Assembly (NCBI GenBank): GCA_900073065.1
Contig: FJOG01000015.1
Coordinates: 753,791-817,790, forward strand
DNA length: 64,000 nt
Source: Phialocephala subalpina
Taxonomy: Eukaryota > Ascomycota > Leotiomycetes > Helotiales > Mollisiaceae
Reading direction: 5' to 3'
This document shows positions 49,251-59,517 of this stretch, piece after piece. Every line of letters begins with the position of its first letter. Within the stretch, counting starts at the first letter, position 1. A program made the position numbers and the translations under genes. A model generated the notes under the pieces. That model saw only the letters and a program-made list of their open reading frames with translations. It was not told the DNA's origin and searched no databases.

Positions 49251-49723
49251 GGGAAGCATCCGGTGAAATGGAGTAAGGCGTTGTTGGTGTATTGGTACTT
49301 GGGTATTGGTATACTGAAGGCTCTGGGATAACATACTTGGTTGGTAGGGCATATAGGAATAGGTAGCGTTCGCACGAATCGATACTCTCTGCTACCCTTC
49401 AGGGACGGTCTCTTAGTGCTCTTTTCCGAAAATGGAAATGACACCCAACGGCGCTTTCCTAACATGTCAGAAACTAAAGTCAACACCCAGAGTGCCACTT
49501 CTGCTAGGTATCTTTCCTTAGCCATCGAAGTACCGATCTCAAGACCTCGTTGAACATACCCACTGACGACCTGCACAGCATCTTCAGCGGGAGACCTAGG
49601 GTCTCAACCCGACCCATGGTCGGCCCCCAAAATACGACTTATTATGAGTCTCATGCCCCGATTCTTGCATGATTGTTCATTGCTGGGAATTTCTCTTCCA
49701 AAGAAAACCAGACTCGCTAAAGT
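49251..49723. other. Intergenic, no gene
   Basis: This lies between the RabGAP stop and the membrane-protein start. A small inverted repeat GAGACC-TAG-GGTCTC lies near 49,590, followed by GACC-CAT-GGTC; these could contribute to 3' end structure. Confidence 0.45.
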
Positions 49724-52700
49724 ATGGCCCAGAGCTCCCAGGGTTACTCTGCCGTCGGTGGCTCACACGAAGTTGAACAGAACTCCGTCTTCACGACCAA
49801 GCAATTCTCCTCTCGCAATCGAAAAAGCAAGGGGTCGTTCTTCTCTGCGAACTTACCTTTGTCAGATCGATATGCCACAGTGATCAAAGTCTTCGACCAT
49901 GACAGATGGAGAGCTGTATGGGGATGCGTCATTCACTTACCTCCGGTTGCTGTCACGGCCGCTTTACTCGGTCTGAACTTCTCCATTATCTTCTATGGAG
50001 GTGCTGGTGGTTCGAGTCTGGACCTTCGCCTCAACGCTCTCCAGTTCGCTGCGAGATTTCACGAAGTCTTGATCACAGTGTCGTTGTCGATCGTTGCACT
50101 CAACTACGTTCAATACGAGCTTTTACATGGAGAAGGCCTATCACTACGTGGAGTATTGGCAGGCTTTCAGGTCACCGATCTCTCTTCCATCTGGAATCCT
50201 GGCCTGTGGAAGAAATCTCTTACCAGAGGATTTAGGACTCGTCGTTTTCGGTTTGCACTTCTTGTCTTAGTTCTGGCGATTCTCCTTAGTCAGGCTAATT
50301 CTCAATTGGAGTATTCGGGGGTCAATACCACGATGCCATTGAAAATCACCAACTACATCGATAGTATTTACGATCGTTTCCTGTTGAATCAGCAGGCAGA
50401 TTGTCAACCTTACAATAGTCGGGTGTGTTACCTTAGTCAATCAACTGTTGCATCCGTCGGCAACATGCTCCAAGAACTTGCATCACTCTCTAGTGCGACG
50501 GAATTCAATACTGGGCAGAACCTACAGTACGCCGTCGAACAAAACTTAGCCTTCGGCACCACAAGCTCTTTCGATATGCAACAGTTATGCTGAGTTACGG
50601 AGTAACGGTTCTGACTGGAGGAACTTGATGCTTCATGGAATGCAATTGTCATTTCCGATTTCGAATGGTGATAACTGGACCACTGATACGACACCCCTGT
50701 TCAACGCGTGGAACAAATCGAATGCTTCGACAGCACTCTGGCTAGAACCTCCACAAATAGACCATTATAGGCCATCTGTCGCGGTAGCATTTGCCGGCAT
50801 CAGTGATACTGGCGAAGGGACATCTCCAGAAGATACAATTTACATCGCCGCTTGTTCCTTGTATGCTACAGCCACGTCGCTTAAATTCCCGTGATTTTTA
50901 CTTTAAAACGCGCGTTTTTCCGCGACGCGTTCCTACCAACCTTCCTAATTATCCAAAAATGCCACCTCAACGCACTCCTCTCGGGCCAATTAATGGGAAT
51001 ATCCCTCGCAGTAGGCCTCTCTCTGAATTCGAGAGAAGTCGCATTATTGGCATGCATAATGGCGGCGCAAAAAAGGCTTTTATCTAGCGCTTCTATTCTC
51101 ACCTATATCCACCGTTAGCAATACCATCAAAAAAGAAGCATCACGCGACGACGGCCACTCCTTACCTTATACCGGTTGGCCAAAGTCTTATTTTCCTGCT
51201 GAAGAACAATTAGTGCTACGGCATATACGAAAATTCCCTAAGGATACATACGCAGAGGTCATTAAGGCATACTCGGTCACATTTAAGAAAGATACGGTAA
51301 AGAGGATCTTAAAGGAGCATAAAATCAAGAATTAGAAGTGCAAACAGCGACCATTTCTTACTCAAAAGAATGCTAATAAGCGACTTGCTTAGTGCCTTGC
51401 GCATCGGCATTTGAATGCAAAAGAATAGGGAATGCATATGTGGAGTGATAAGTGCTTTTATGAGCGGGGGCGAGGAAAACGGGATAAGTAGTGCTTTCGA
51501 ATATCAATAGAGAAGTGGCAACCAAAAATGGTCTAAACTTATAGAACGAATAAAAATATGAAGGTTATAGTCTAAGTATACTTTTAGGACCTCGGGCGGT
51601 CTAATCTCTATATTATAAACCGGGATTTTGAGAGCCAAAAACATAAGTACTCTACCAATTCTTACATCGGGGTTTTAGACGCAAAACTTGCTCTAATTCA
51701 CGAAAAACTCGACCTAAGGTATATATTTATGCAAGACAATGCCTCTATTTATTATACTAAGAAAGTTAAAGCTTAGTTCGCTGCCAAAGGGATCACACAG
51801 CTTATAGATTAACCTCTTTACTCTCCCGATTTAAACTCGATTAAGCATATTTAGTGGTACTTAAAGACTAAGTGCTATAAGATGTTTCCGGAAGTTGCAA
51901 TAAATAAATCGGAGTCAAAATATGCGCGACAAAGATTAGAATCTTATCTCTAAGCGGCTTAGGATACTTTGGGTGCAAATATAAGTGCTCGGATAGAGGC
52001 TATTATTAAGGCTAAAAGGTGGCATACAAAATATTAAGCTCAATTTTGGACATTTCAGAGAGGTTTTTGTATCGTTAGAGAGAGGATATATAGGCGTATT
52101 AATAGCATCAATCAGATCTTAATTTGAATTATAATTGGCAAAGTTATATAGAGTTTAAGTTTTTGGAAAATATAGGGTGCGGGGTCAAAAAAAAAATCAC
52201 GGGAATTTAATCCTAGGGACTGTACCTGGCAACCGATGGATACATACATTGTTCCAAGTCTTGACACTTACATCCACTCTTCTGGTAACGATAATATTTC
52301 TGAGCGAGCCGCAACCCCTGGGTCCTCTTCACCTGGGACTAGATCTTGGTCTCAAGATTTGAGCGAGGCGTATATCAATTGGACCACAGCCCAAGGAACG
52401 CACGTACAACTGGATGTCGACTGGGCGAATTCAGCACTTCCTATGAATGAGGCCCTGGTTCCAATGACAATCAAACTGAAAACAACCACTGATCAGAACC
52501 CCGATGCAACGAACGCTTTCACGTCGGCGTCAGCAGATACCTGGCCGTTGTCGGTAGCGAATTCGCTGTCGCTGCTTGTCATAGACGCGATGGCCAGAAT
52601 ACAGAGCGATGTCAAGATCATCGTTGCGGTGGGCTACGATCCGCAAGACTCCGCATTCTTGGCGGATCAGGGCACGGTCACAAACATCGCCGATGTCGAT

Positions 52701-53138
52701 AGGAGCAATGCTACAGAATTTCATCTGACAGTCCTCCAAAATAGCTATAGCTATTCTATGAATGACATCACTCGACGCTTGGTTGTTGCAGTTCTTGTTT
52801 TGCATGCATTTATTGCATTGCTTCATACCGCGGTTGCCATTGGTTGTGGATGGACGAGTCGAGAATTGAAGTCGCTTTGTGATGTAGTTATCCTTGCTCT
52901 CAATTCTCCACCGGGGAAGGTGACTGAAGATGGCGAGAAGGAGAAACAGAAGAACTGCACCGTCAGAGTCCAAGAGCGTGATGAGTCTCATCTCAAGCTT
53001 GTGGTTGGTCACGATTGCAATATTCCAGGGAGGTCTGCAGACAGCGCGGGCTCTGCGGAGTCGACTGGAGCTGATGAGAACGATGGGAGCAGAGTGAATG
53101 TAGAGAAGCGGGATAAGTCGTCGTCGTCCGTACTATAG
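49724..53138 (+). pseudogene. Fungal polytopic membrane protein split by a mariner insertion
   Basis: The frame opens at 49,724 and encodes an N-terminal cytoplasmic part and three hydrophobic segments (CVIHLPPVAVTAALLGLNF, then a VLITVSLSIVALNYVQYE region and FRFALLVLVLAILLS). A frame change at about 50,580-50,590 leads into NSYAELRSNGSDWRNLMLHG and a large extracellular region. At 50,884 a Tc1/mariner element interrupts it. Removing the element and one TA rejoins TSL to NPRDCTWQPMDTYIVPSLDT in frame, and the protein ends with a last membrane segment (LVVAVLVLHAFIALLH) and a cytoplasmic tail. The architecture matches a large uncharacterised fungal membrane-protein family. Two independent lesions mean no full product. 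Confidence 0.85.
50884..52207 (+). mobile_element. Tc1/mariner element, 1324 bp, inserted in a gene
   Basis: Ends are AATTCCCGTGATTTTT and its reverse complement, with TA at 50,882-50,883 and 52,208-52,209. The plus strand encodes a decayed transposase: an N-terminal SEFERSRIIGMHNGGAKKA helix-turn-helix, DTVKRILKEH, a WSDKC block, MQDNASIYYTKKVKA (catalytic Asp) and PLYSPDLNSIKHI. TAG or TAA stands at several Trp/Gln positions, a mild RIP pattern. It differs in TIR and protein sequence from the element at 2714-4048. Confidence 0.93.
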
Positions 53139-53456
53139 GCTCGGAGGAAGTACAGTACATGAATGTCTAGTCTTGCATCGCAAGGAACACGATTCTTGTG
53201 ATATTAGAGAAACTAGACTGACAGTCAAGTGCTGATAGTCAGATTTCTGCGAATGGGGCTCGACCAGTAGACTCACTGAAGTTACTTGAATCTTTCACTC
53301 TCTGCCTTGACTTCGATTCATTCAATCTCAAATTGGTTATTCAAGAGTCTTGAATGGACGAAAGAGGTTACTCAAAAGCAAGTTCTCGTGATTCTAAAAT
53401 GGTATTAAGATGAATCAATGTTTTGATGATGAATTTGAGTGGTAGCAACCTTTGGG

Positions 53457-53464
53457 TATAAATA
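53457..53464 (+). promoter_or_regulatory. TATA box of the micro-protein gene
   Basis: TATAAATA lies 164 bp upstream of the ATG at 53,628. Pyrimidine-rich runs follow (CTTTTCTCCCCC, CTCTCTACC), a common layout for strong fungal promoters. Confidence 0.55.
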
Positions 53465-53627
53465 CTTCTTTTCTCCCCCTAAGATCTCCTTTTTCTACCC
53501 ATCATCAGCTCTAACATCATATTCTCTCTACCAACATCTGAAGTTTTCACAAGCAGCCCGCCTCTAAATAAAGCATATCCTACAACACACAACCTCAAAA
53601 CATTACTTGAATACTTCAACCCTAATT

Positions 53628-53805
53628 ATGTCGGATTTCATCGGAGACTGGACATGTTGTGTACATGGACTCATACTTTGAAGTCCTTTCACTGTCATGG
53701 ACTAACTAGTGTTAGCGATGCGACAAGATAAACGACGGTGTCAGATGTTGTTATGGCTGCGACCACTGGAAGTGCGCCATGTGCCGTTGGTATGGTACAT
53801 ACTAA
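53628..53805 (+). CDS. 40-residue Cys-rich micro-protein, putative zinc ribbon
   Basis: Two short exons (53,628-53,660 and 53,716-53,805) are joined by a 55-nt intron with GTACAT donor, an ACTAAC branch site and a TTAG acceptor. The product begins MSDFIGDWTCC-RCDKINDG and continues RCCYGCDHWKCAMCRW. Two CxxC-type pairs (C-x2-C around the intron, then CCYGC...C-x2-C) with a His resemble small zinc-binding folds that start with an aromatic-x-C motif. It is too short for normal gene finders. A TATA box and CT-rich leader lie upstream. Function is unknown; the protein assignment rests on intron and motif logic only. Confidence 0.6.
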
Positions 53806-54462
53806 AAACGCGGTTTTGAGCCTGGAATAGTGTCGGGAGGGGCTTTAGAGGCATTGCCAGGATGAAAGAGTGACATTCACAAGTCAACTAGTGGATATCG
53901 GGATTGGGAAAATGGAAGAATGATGGAGTGTAGGACGGATTGGCATGGCTTTCACGCGTGATGTTACGGAAGTCGCGGGCGACTGGAGGAAAATGAATGG
54001 GACGGATATTGCTGGCAATACCGAGTAAGAAAGTGGCATAAAGGTTATTGATAATGTAAATGTCCATTTATGCTGCTGAAATGCAAAACACGCCCTTTGT
54101 CGTGGAGAGACTGATCACAGATTGTAATTCAAACCCTCGACTGTGCTCGAGATGTACAGGTTGACATGCTTCAATTCTCCTGGGCTGTCAATGTGCGAAA
54201 ATCAAGGTGAAGCTGAATGTTCTTGAGAACGGACTCTTGGTGAACCCCATCTCAGGCTCCATCGAGTCTTCGATCTCTTCTGTCGAAGGTTCTGGACCTA
54301 CATGTTCGACTCCCATATCAGTCCTAATGTAGCTGGAGCTTTATCAGCAGCTTCATCTAGCATGGCATGGTCGCCGCCACAACAACCAATTCAGTAGTTA
54401 ACCCAACAACTAATTAGTATAAATGCATCAGCCTAGCATGCCATGGCCACTTGCATAGAACA
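53806..54462. other. Intergenic, no gene seen
   Basis: This follows the micro-protein gene and precedes the 3' end of the Derlin gene. Only short frames are present. Confidence 0.45.
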
Positions 54463-55640
54463 TCATTCAGCAGTTTTATCCCCAGACCGTGAAATGCCGC
54501 TCGACAACCGGTCAACATCTACGCCCGAAAACCAACCATCAGGAGCCCCATACAGGAACAAGAACCCAGAGAACCCACACACCAGAAGAAAAGTACCCAT
54601 CACCATGGCAGCCAGTACAAAACCTCTCGGTCGTTGCCTTTCCGCACTGGAATTCTCCCCTCCCAACGTACGCCCCGGACCAAACTTCTGCCACGACAAG
54701 TCTAGTCCCCATGCAGCCTGACCGGCCACCCCAGTTGACACCGTCCCATACGGCCGTTCCACCACGCTTTGCGTCCCAAACATCTTCTTCACCCACCCCG
54801 GCGTCACAATCAAATTACGCTTGATGCCAGAACTCGGATAAAGTCCCGTTAAAAGATCATAGAGATGGGCAGCAACAAGGCCTGTAGCTTGGATGAATGC
54901 TGCTTGTGGGGAACAGATGATGAGCGTCAGGAAAAGGATGGCGTAGGGGAGGTATTGGGCAGGCATTTTGAGGACGATCAAGGTTATGGGTTGGCCCCAG
55001 GAGTCGCGGACAGAGGTCGTTATGAAGGACATAGCGAGAGAGGAGGCCAAGGCGTGACCGGAGGTGATGAGGAGATTTAAAATCTGCGTGGTTGTTAGAT
55101 TGTTTGTATGATTTGCGAGTTTTGGAAAAGGGGCTTTGGGAAAGGGTGGTATTCCACGTGATCACATCTCCAGGAATGAAAACATCTCGAAAAATACAAC
55201 TTACCAAGATGATCCCACAACTGAAACATATATATGTTACAAAGTCCGCCCGTTGCGAAAACCTGGGTGAAGCAATCTCGAGCTTGGCACCATAAACGTA
55301 TACTGCTTCTCATTAGGCATCCATCTCCCATCTGCTGGACTCTCCAGTAACAAACTTACAGAAATACGTATCAACCAAAATCCCAAGACCTCGCCCCGTG
55401 ATAAGAAGACATGTCAAGAGTCGCCAGAGCTCAGGTGGTAGCTGGATGAGAGGTGGGAGGGAGAGGTCGAAGGGCTCAAAGGGGAGGACGCCGGTGTAGA
55501 GCAGGACAGAAAATGAGAATGTCACCGCGGCTAAGGTTCTGTGGTTTGTTAGCCTCAAGAGAGGGGGTGGAGGAAGAGGAGGTGGAAGAGGTGTACCGGG
55601 AGATTGGTGGTGCGGACAAGAAGATTTCGAGGGGTGACAT
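54463..55640 (-). CDS. Derlin (DER1-like ER membrane protein)
   Basis: Four exons on the minus strand, 55,640-55,597, 55,538-55,360, 55,302-55,205 and 55,083-54,463, are in phase and give 313 residues. Introns are 58, 57 and 121 nt. The start MSPLEIFLSAPPISRTLAAV, then PPELWRLLTCLLITGRGLGI, DTYFLYVYGAKLE and the block NLLITSGHAL match Derlins. Derlins are multi-span rhomboid-like proteins of the ER membrane that act in retrotranslocation during ER-associated degradation. The C-terminal third adds an extra hydrophobic segment (LAAMVMGTFLLVCGFSGFLF), longer than in small Derlins. The gene appears intact. Confidence 0.88.
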
Positions 55641-56516
55641 GTTTGGTGAAGTGGAAGAATCGTGGATTCAAGACAGCAAATTGCGTGCGAAATGTAAGAC
55701 TGGGAACAAATTCGGTCAGTTCATCGCACTTGCACAATTAGGGTTGTCGTTGAAGATGATGCTGGTGATGTACGCTCTGTGCTGCCTATGGAGGTTGACG
55801 TTGAAAATGTTGGAAATCAGGGGTTCTCTTAAAGCGGCTAGCGTCAGCAGGGGTATCTATATATACTTACAACACCTCAACCGGCTTTTCCTATCACAAA
55901 TTCAAATGCCCAACTCATTAATGTTCATCAAGCTCCAGCTAACTCGACTTACTTTAGAAATTACAAGTATAACTTTTGTAAGGCAGTCCCGAAACCAATT
56001 CCTCACTTGGTAGTTGTGACAGCTTCTGACTAGATATTCGTTCTTTTTCAGGAACTGGATTACTTGTATATATTATTATAGATAAAACGCTACCACATAC
56101 GACCATATACTGAGGAAAATTAGGGCACCTCAATGCTCTCAAGTTACTCCAGCATCAAAAGCTAAAAGTGCCTCAGAATGAGATCTTGAATTTTCGAGAT
56201 CAAAAAGCCTACTTCCTGATCGACTTCTTAGATTCAGGATCTTGAACGCGTGTGCATTTCACATTTTGCTCCATACTTCGGCGGTCCGAGTTCTTAGAAA
56301 TAAATTTTTTACCGGACAAAGTGGTATTGCCTATTGATATCGAGTGAAGCGCTTGATACCAGCTTTTCAGCATGGAATTCAAGCTTAGAAGGACTCATGT
56401 ATCTCGTAATAAGCGACCTTGTTGCGGATAAATTTGGACTAGCGTGCACGTGATAAATTGAGGTGTGCTATAAAGACTTGCTCTTCTACCTCTACAGTGG
56501 ACAGGTACGCTGTATA
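55641..56516. other. Intergenic with dispersed-motif copy
   Basis: This contains a minus-oriented copy of the short dispersed motif at 56,093-56,125 and related flanking sequence also seen after 58,447. No gene is supported. Confidence 0.45.
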
Positions 56517-56674
56517 TATAGGCCCTGAGGGCCCTATAAGCCCTGAAGCTTCGGGGTCTCCGTAGGCTACGGAGACGCCTAGTTTCGGGGTCTCCTAGCC
56601 TGAACGAAGTGCCCGTTCAGGGCCTTCTACGCCACCAGTGGCGTAGGGGCCTTAGGCCACAACAGACCTGTTGT
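56517..56674. repeat. Dense array of GC-rich hairpins
   Basis: At least seven short inverted repeats follow each other with almost no spacer: GGCCC/GGGCC (56,521-56,533), CCCTGAAG/CTTCGGGG (56,541-56,556), GTCTCCGTAG/CTACGGAGAC (56,556-56,576, perfect), CCTGAACG/CGTTCAGG (56,599-56,621, perfect), CTACGCCAC/GTGGCGTAG (56,627-56,646, perfect), GGCCT/AGGCC (56,648-56,658), and ACAACAG/CTGTTGT (56,659-56,674, perfect). TTCGGGGTCTCC is also a direct repeat. It ends exactly where copy B of the dispersed coding repeat begins. Confidence 0.9.
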
Positions 56675-56845
56675 CAGTTGCTGGTCACGTGTAGTGGTGC
56701 CATACTCTCTTTCCATATGTAGTATAGCTCAAAGGTAATCTCACAGACCCTTATATCCTCGTTCTCCTCCGTAGCTAGATCTACAGACTTAACAATACGA
56801 TTCTTAACCCACAGACTAATGCCCAGACTCTCGTAGCATCTCATA
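56672..56845 (-). repeat. Dispersed coding repeat, copy B
   Basis: This is strongly similar to copy A (21,410-21,581). On the minus strand it carries the same peptide blocks, for example ITFELYYIWKES, but one extra base breaks the N-terminal part of the frame. In coding orientation the hairpin array lies directly downstream. Confidence 0.8.
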
Positions 56846-57053
56846 CCTGTTCGCCCATCATATCATAAACGTAAATACTTAGCAGGATACTCGAGCAGTC
56901 CTATTATGAGGTAAGCCATGCCAGCCACCCTGCTGTAATCGATGAACATCGGCCTAGAGGATCATGACGATGTCTGAACAATATTTTAACTTTTATTTGA
57001 GAATGCTGAATCTATTTGGAAGCCTCGGGGGTGACATCGAGGAGTAATGTTGC

Positions 57054-58169
57054 TCATTGCACTTTTCCTCTCGAATCAACAGGCCAGCATTCCTCTATTA
57101 CGCCTCTTCGATAAGCGTAGTAGACATCAAACAGGTTAATGGTCGGATCGATATGACTCGGTATCATCTCGACGCGGTCACCAACCTCCAGTCCAGGTCC
57201 ATCATGCTCCCAAGTCAACGAACCGTGCTCATCACCGAGCACTCCATACTGGTACCTCGCGTCCTTGCACTCGGCGAGCCCACTGTCAGTCGTCAGGGAC
57301 TTCAAGCCGGTGTCTATCGTGACCGCCCTCGGCCCTTGCTTGCTGAGCACAGTCGCCAGAATGGTGAGACTGTTTGAATAGAAAGTGCCGACAGCATTCC
57401 GGTAGTCCGTATCCATGAAGATGAAGGAGCCAGGTTGCACCTCCGTCACCCCCGGCACCGTCGCGCAGAACTCTGCGGTGCCAGTCCCTCCCGTCGTCAC
57501 GACTTGGATATCGTGGCCGGCTTGCCGAAACGCCTCAGCCGTCTCCGTCAGGATCTTCATCGAGGCCCGACACTCCCTTTCCCGCAGTGCGCGGTCATGC
57601 ACATGCTGTAGATGTCCCTCGTATCCCTGCACACCGATCATCTTCAAGTACTTCAGTCCCGCGACGTGTCGTGCTAACGCCAATGCTGACTCCCCCGGCG
57701 CCACGCCGGTGCGATGTAGTCCCACGTCCAGGTCTATCAAGACCTTGATGGGCTCCTCAATGCCCGAGCCCGCGAGCGCATCGTTGATGGCGCTCGCGCC
57801 CACCTCGCTGTCCACCACGGTCCGAATGCTCCTGTGCTTGCGGTACAGCTCGACCAGCCTTCTAACCTTGACGGGGCCGATAATCTCGCACGTGATTAGT
57901 AGGTCGTCGAAGCCTGACGCAGCAATAATGGCCTCCGCTTCGCTGAGCTTGGCGACGCATCCGCCCTTTGCGCCTGCGGCGACCAGTTTCTGGGCTAGGA
58001 TGCCGGATTTGGTGGTCTTGAGGTGTGGTCGGATGTGAACACCCATGGGGAGCAGCTTGGACATAAGCTTCTTGATGTTGGCTTCCATGAGGTCGAGGTC
58101 GACGATCATGGATGGGGTGTCGAGGCTGGAGAGCCCGTCGCCGATACGTGGAGCGCATGCGTGTCCCAT
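57054..58169 (-). CDS. Fold-type III PLP enzyme, D-threonine aldolase/D-serine dehydratase-like
   Basis: A single exon of 371 residues starts at the ATG at 58,169. The N-terminal alanine-racemase-like barrel has LDTPSMIVDLDLMEANIKKL and RPHLKTTKS, where K51 is the likely PLP lysine. DLDVGLHRTGV, IGVQGYEGHLQ and VVTTGGTGTAEF follow, as in the D-Thr aldolase family. The C-terminal metal-binding segment is PSHIDPTINLFD, near residue 333. Relatives act on D-beta-hydroxy amino acids with PLP and a divalent metal; the exact substrate is not predictable. In many relatives a Cys follows SH in the metal site, and here it is Ile. No operon-like partner is nearby. The gene is intact. Confidence 0.86.
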   Translation of the reverse strand: MGHACAPRIGDGLSSLDTPSMIVDLDLMEANIKKLMSKLLPMGVHIRPHLKTTKSGILAQKLVAAGAKGGCVAKLSEAEAIIAASGFDDLLITCEIIGPVKVRRLVELYRKHRSIRTVVDSEVGASAINDALAGSGIEEPIKVLIDLDVGLHRTGVAPGESALALARHVAGLKYLKMIGVQGYEGHLQHVHDRALRERECRASMKILTETAEAFRQAGHDIQVVTTGGTGTAEFCATVPGVTEVQPGSFIFMDTDYRNAVGTFYSNSLTILATVLSKQGPRAVTIDTGLKSLTTDSGLAECKDARYQYGVLGDEHGSLTWEHDGPGLEVGDRVEMIPSHIDPTINLFDVYYAYRRGVIEECWPVDSRGKVQ

Positions 58170-59517
58170 CTTGCAGTAGATGTTTAAGTGACGCTCTGGA
58201 ACTGGCTATGAGTCAAGTAACTGTATATATAGTATAAACAAGCAATGGATTCTTGTTTCGATGTGCTTTTCATACGACGCTTGAAAGTTGGGGTAACCTA
58301 TCACCCCCACTTCTCAATTATGTAAACACTTGGCGAACGCCATGCAGTACTTGGCGGCGGGATCTGCCGCAATCGGTGAAATGGGGGGACAAGGTCACAT
58401 CGGCAGCCAGAAAATCAGGCTTATATTTGAACAGAAGCATTTTCTTCCACATACGACCATATACTGAGGATAATCGGGCTATCTCTTCACATTAATGCTA
58501 CTTCAGCATCACACATCCATATTGTTTTGGCGATGTCTCAAGAATAGAATCCACATCTCGGATCCTGGAATTCGAGCATGATCTCGAAAGTCTGAAAACT
58601 TTGACTAGTTCTTACATTTAAGACTCTTTCCATTGACAAAGAAGATGAGCTTGGATTCTCGATCTATATCCGTTTGCAGCTTTTCAGTAGCAAAATGATA
58701 ACCAGCATGCTTCGATAATCAATCTCGGTACTCGACTGGTTCTTTGACAAAGCCATCGCAGTTCAAGCCTTCAAACACTATCCGCTCCTGCCACTATGAT
58801 GCGGGATAACATCACGTGAGACTATCGAGATCCAATTAAGAATCGGATCGAACAATGGCATAGACTTCTCTAACTAGCATACCATAAACTCCTATGGTGA
58901 GTTGATATGGCACAGAAATAATTTTCCTTCTATTGAGCTCTAGACTCGCAGCTAAGTCACGTGCCTTTATCTTCCCAAGATGGAAAGAGCGGTCCTAAGC
59001 GAGTGTGTCCTAATGAGATGAGGCTGGACGACACAGCACAAAACCACTTGCATTCCCAGCCAAAACGTCTTTTCTTCGAGATAGTGCTTCGATATATCCC
59101 ATTGTTCGGAGTCGCCAATATGCGACTGGCAACGTCCTTGGGAATGATGCGCAAAGACTTCTTTTAAGCATTAGCACCTCCACTTGTGTAGCGGTGCTCG
59201 AGGTTTTCCCAGCTCTATTGGATCCTCTACAATTTGACATCCCAGTCGGAGGCACCGACAGCCCTCACTTCTACGTATCGAAGTTAGTGATTGCTATGAG
59301 AGTAGGTCAAATATTAACCCTTGATTTCTTGATTTCTTGGGTTTGATGGCTGACGCCTCACAGTGAAATGCCTACAGCCTCGTTGACCTGCCTCGACCTC
59401 AATTTCCTGTCTGCTTACATGTTCAGATGCGCCAGTTGACCCAGAATTACCTACAATCACAACTTTTCAACTAGCAATCTCGAACATACCCGATGAAAGA
59501 GATACCTTTTGCTCAAA
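58170..59517. other. Intergenic with dispersed-motif copy
   Basis: This contains one copy of the short dispersed motif at 58,447-58,483 with diverged flanks like those after 56,093. The last part is likely the promoter of the next gene. No coding region is supported. Confidence 0.45.

Noticed and set aside
47662..49576. Long minus-strand frames across the RabGAP gene
   Set aside because: They are low-complexity antisense frames over exons with catalytic TBC motifs.
57415..58038. 207-codon plus-strand frame opposite the PLP enzyme
   Set aside because: It is a GC-rich antisense frame with biased Ser/Ala/Pro composition; the minus-strand protein has clear family motifs.
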